This document shows positions 12,976-14,141 of a stretch of 14,141 bases of DNA, piece by piece. Below the pieces are notes generated by a model, which worked only from the letters and a program-made list of their open reading frames with translations, was not told the origin of the DNA and did no database searches. The DNA is from CAZDYP01 sp964509505 (GTDB taxonomy: Bacteria; Chloroflexota; Anaerolineae; JACRMK01), in NCBI GenBank assembly GCA_964509505.1, contig CAZDYP010000149.1, positions 1 through 14,141 on the forward strand, in the 5' to 3' direction. The translations under genes were made by a program, and so were the position numbers. The first letter of the stretch is position 1. The number at the start of each line of letters is the position of its first letter.

Positions 12976-14141
12976 ATGGTCAGTTTGATGACCCGACCTC
13001 GTATTTTTCCCTCGCTGAAAGAATCAGAGGTCATGCGCCTCTGTCCCAACTCCACCTTTGTTGCAGCAACGCGGCTGTATCAAAGCGGCGCTATCCTGAA
13101 CCGCACGGTTGTCATGCAGGAGGCGACCTTGCTCGCCACTGTGCGCGATGACCTGCAGCTCTACGAGCTCAAGCTGCAACATAGCGCCGGCGATGAATTT
13201 GTGGCGCACTGTGATTGTGGGCGTGGCGGCTTGTGTGTCCATGCCTGCGCCTTGCTCCTCACTTGGGCAAAAGAAAGCTATACCTTCGCAGCCTCATCCC
13301 CCTTAAGGGACATACCCACACCGTCGGCTTATGTAGCATCGCTCGCCCCCACCCCAGCAGCGCCGCCTAATCCATGGCACGAACATTTGAAATGGCATAC
13401 CGTCAGCCAATTGCGCGCCATCGCCAAGCGTCACCAATTCAAATTAAAAGGCAATGATCGCGCAGGGTTCCTGGCGCAAATCGCAGGATTACTTTCCGAC
13501 CCTGAAACCCATCGTCGCGCCCTCAAGCAATTGAGTGAAACAGAGCGCGCCGTGTTACACATAATGTTCATTCTCAGCGATGGCCAACCCGATGTGCGTG
13601 CCTCCGATTTGCCACAAGCGTTAGGGCGCGCCCAAGACGCAGAAGCGCTCTTACTCGAACTAGGCGAATGGGGTCTGGTCGTCAGTGACGCCTCGCAAGG
13701 GAACCGCTTCACGCCCTACACGCTCGCGCCTCACGTTTCAGCAGCGCTGATCTCGGCGGCCACCATCCGTGTGGCGGTTCAAGCAGTCAATCACACCTCA
13801 GACTTACGCGAAGCCACTCCACCCTTTGACGCGCATCATCCCGTGTCCTTCGTTGCCGAGCCAGCATTCACACCCACCGAGCCGCGCACACAGCACGACA
13901 CTACCTTGTGGGATATCGAGCCACGTTTACGCGCCAAAGACCTCGCGCCGCACATGCTACGCGTGATAGAACCCACACACGCGCTACCCGAAATTGTCTG
14001 GCTAGCGCGCCACTTGAAACTCAGGCTGCGTCCACACCCTATCGAATCCAAACAAACATTGGACGCCTTACGCCACTGGCCCCTTGTCACAAGCGAGCTG
14101 GTGAATTTGCAGCTGAGACCTGGTTGGTTGCATCGCGTGGA
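12976..14141 (+). CDS. SWIM zinc-finger and SAP-like protein, partial at the window end
   Basis: At least 388 residues of an open frame that runs past the end of the window. A SWIM-type zinc-binding motif C-x-C-x5-C-x-H is at residues 79-89 (CDCGRGGLCVH). A Pro/Ala-rich linker follows. HTVSQLRAIAKRHQFKLKGN (141-160) with the residues after it to about 173 resembles a SAP/DNA-binding helical hairpin, and 185-255 looks like a winged-helix stretch. The remainder resembles helicase-associated proteins found next to bacterial XPB, but that is from memory of the pattern only. ATG at 12976 or at 12988 could start it; neither has a strong ribosome-binding site, so coupling to the helicase stop at 12967 is likely. 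It probably binds nucleic acid and works with the helicase. Confidence 0.8.
   Translation, partial: MVSLMTRPRIFPSLKESEVMRLCPNSTFVAATRLYQSGAILNRTVVMQEATLLATVRDDLQLYELKLQHSAGDEFVAHCDCGRGGLCVHACALLLTWAKESYTFAASSPLRDIPTPSAYVASLAPTPAAPPNPWHEHLKWHTVSQLRAIAKRHQFKLKGNDRAGFLAQIAGLLSDPETHRRALKQLSETERAVLHIMFILSDGQPDVRASDLPQALGRAQDAEALLLELGEWGLVVSDASQGNRFTPYTLAPHVSAALISAATIRVAVQAVNHTSDLREATPPFDAHHPVSFVAEPAFTPTEPRTQHDTTLWDIEPRLRAKDLAPHMLRVIEPTHALPEIVWLARHLKLRLRPHPIESKQTLDALRHWPLVTSELVNLQLRPGWLHRV

Overview
The window looks like the chromosomal replication-origin neighbourhood of a bacterium, probably a Chloroflexota (Anaerolineae-like) member. That placement is an inference from the short YidC without a signal peptide, the domain content, the GC-rich codon use and the repeat types; nothing here proves the taxon. 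Every gene left of about 7.4 kb lies on the minus strand and every gene right of it on the plus strand, so transcription diverges from one point, as expected at an origin.

Left arm, read leftwards from 7.4 kb: rpmH, rnpA, yidD, an eight-repeat PQQ-type propeller lipoprotein, yidC and jag. This is the classical ribosome/RNase P/membrane-insertion cluster with an extra lipoprotein, and it closes with a strong intrinsic terminator at 3562-3590. Beyond it lies a second unit, a PfkB-family sugar kinase followed by overlapping parA and parB, and then a class I methyltransferase. The parB-methyltransferase gap holds a parS-like site and two DnaA boxes.

Right arm: murQ (MurNAc-6-phosphate etherase), dnaA, and a two-gene unit of an XPB/Ssl2-type helicase and a SWIM/SAP-like protein that runs off the window. 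dnaN does not follow dnaA. The 584-bp gap before dnaA and the 779-bp gap after it each contain three same-oriented DnaA-box-like sites spaced 20-21 bp. The downstream set is followed by an AT-rich stretch and is the better oriC candidate.

The most striking non-coding features are: (i) a bidirectional promoter at 7401-7450 in which rpmH and murQ share one palindromic -10 box; (ii) nested small palindromic elements at 10767-11079, where a 173-bp element with 5-bp flanking repeats sits inside another element that has 10-bp perfect inverted ends and 14-bp flanking repeats, directly behind the dnaA terminator; and (iii) a structured dnaA leader with a terminator-like hairpin and two strong stem-loops. 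Among the proteins, YidC lacks the usual groove arginine by eye alignment, and the XPB-SWIM pair is a plausible little-studied DNA repair or transcription module. I did not find a clearly new defence or mobile system.
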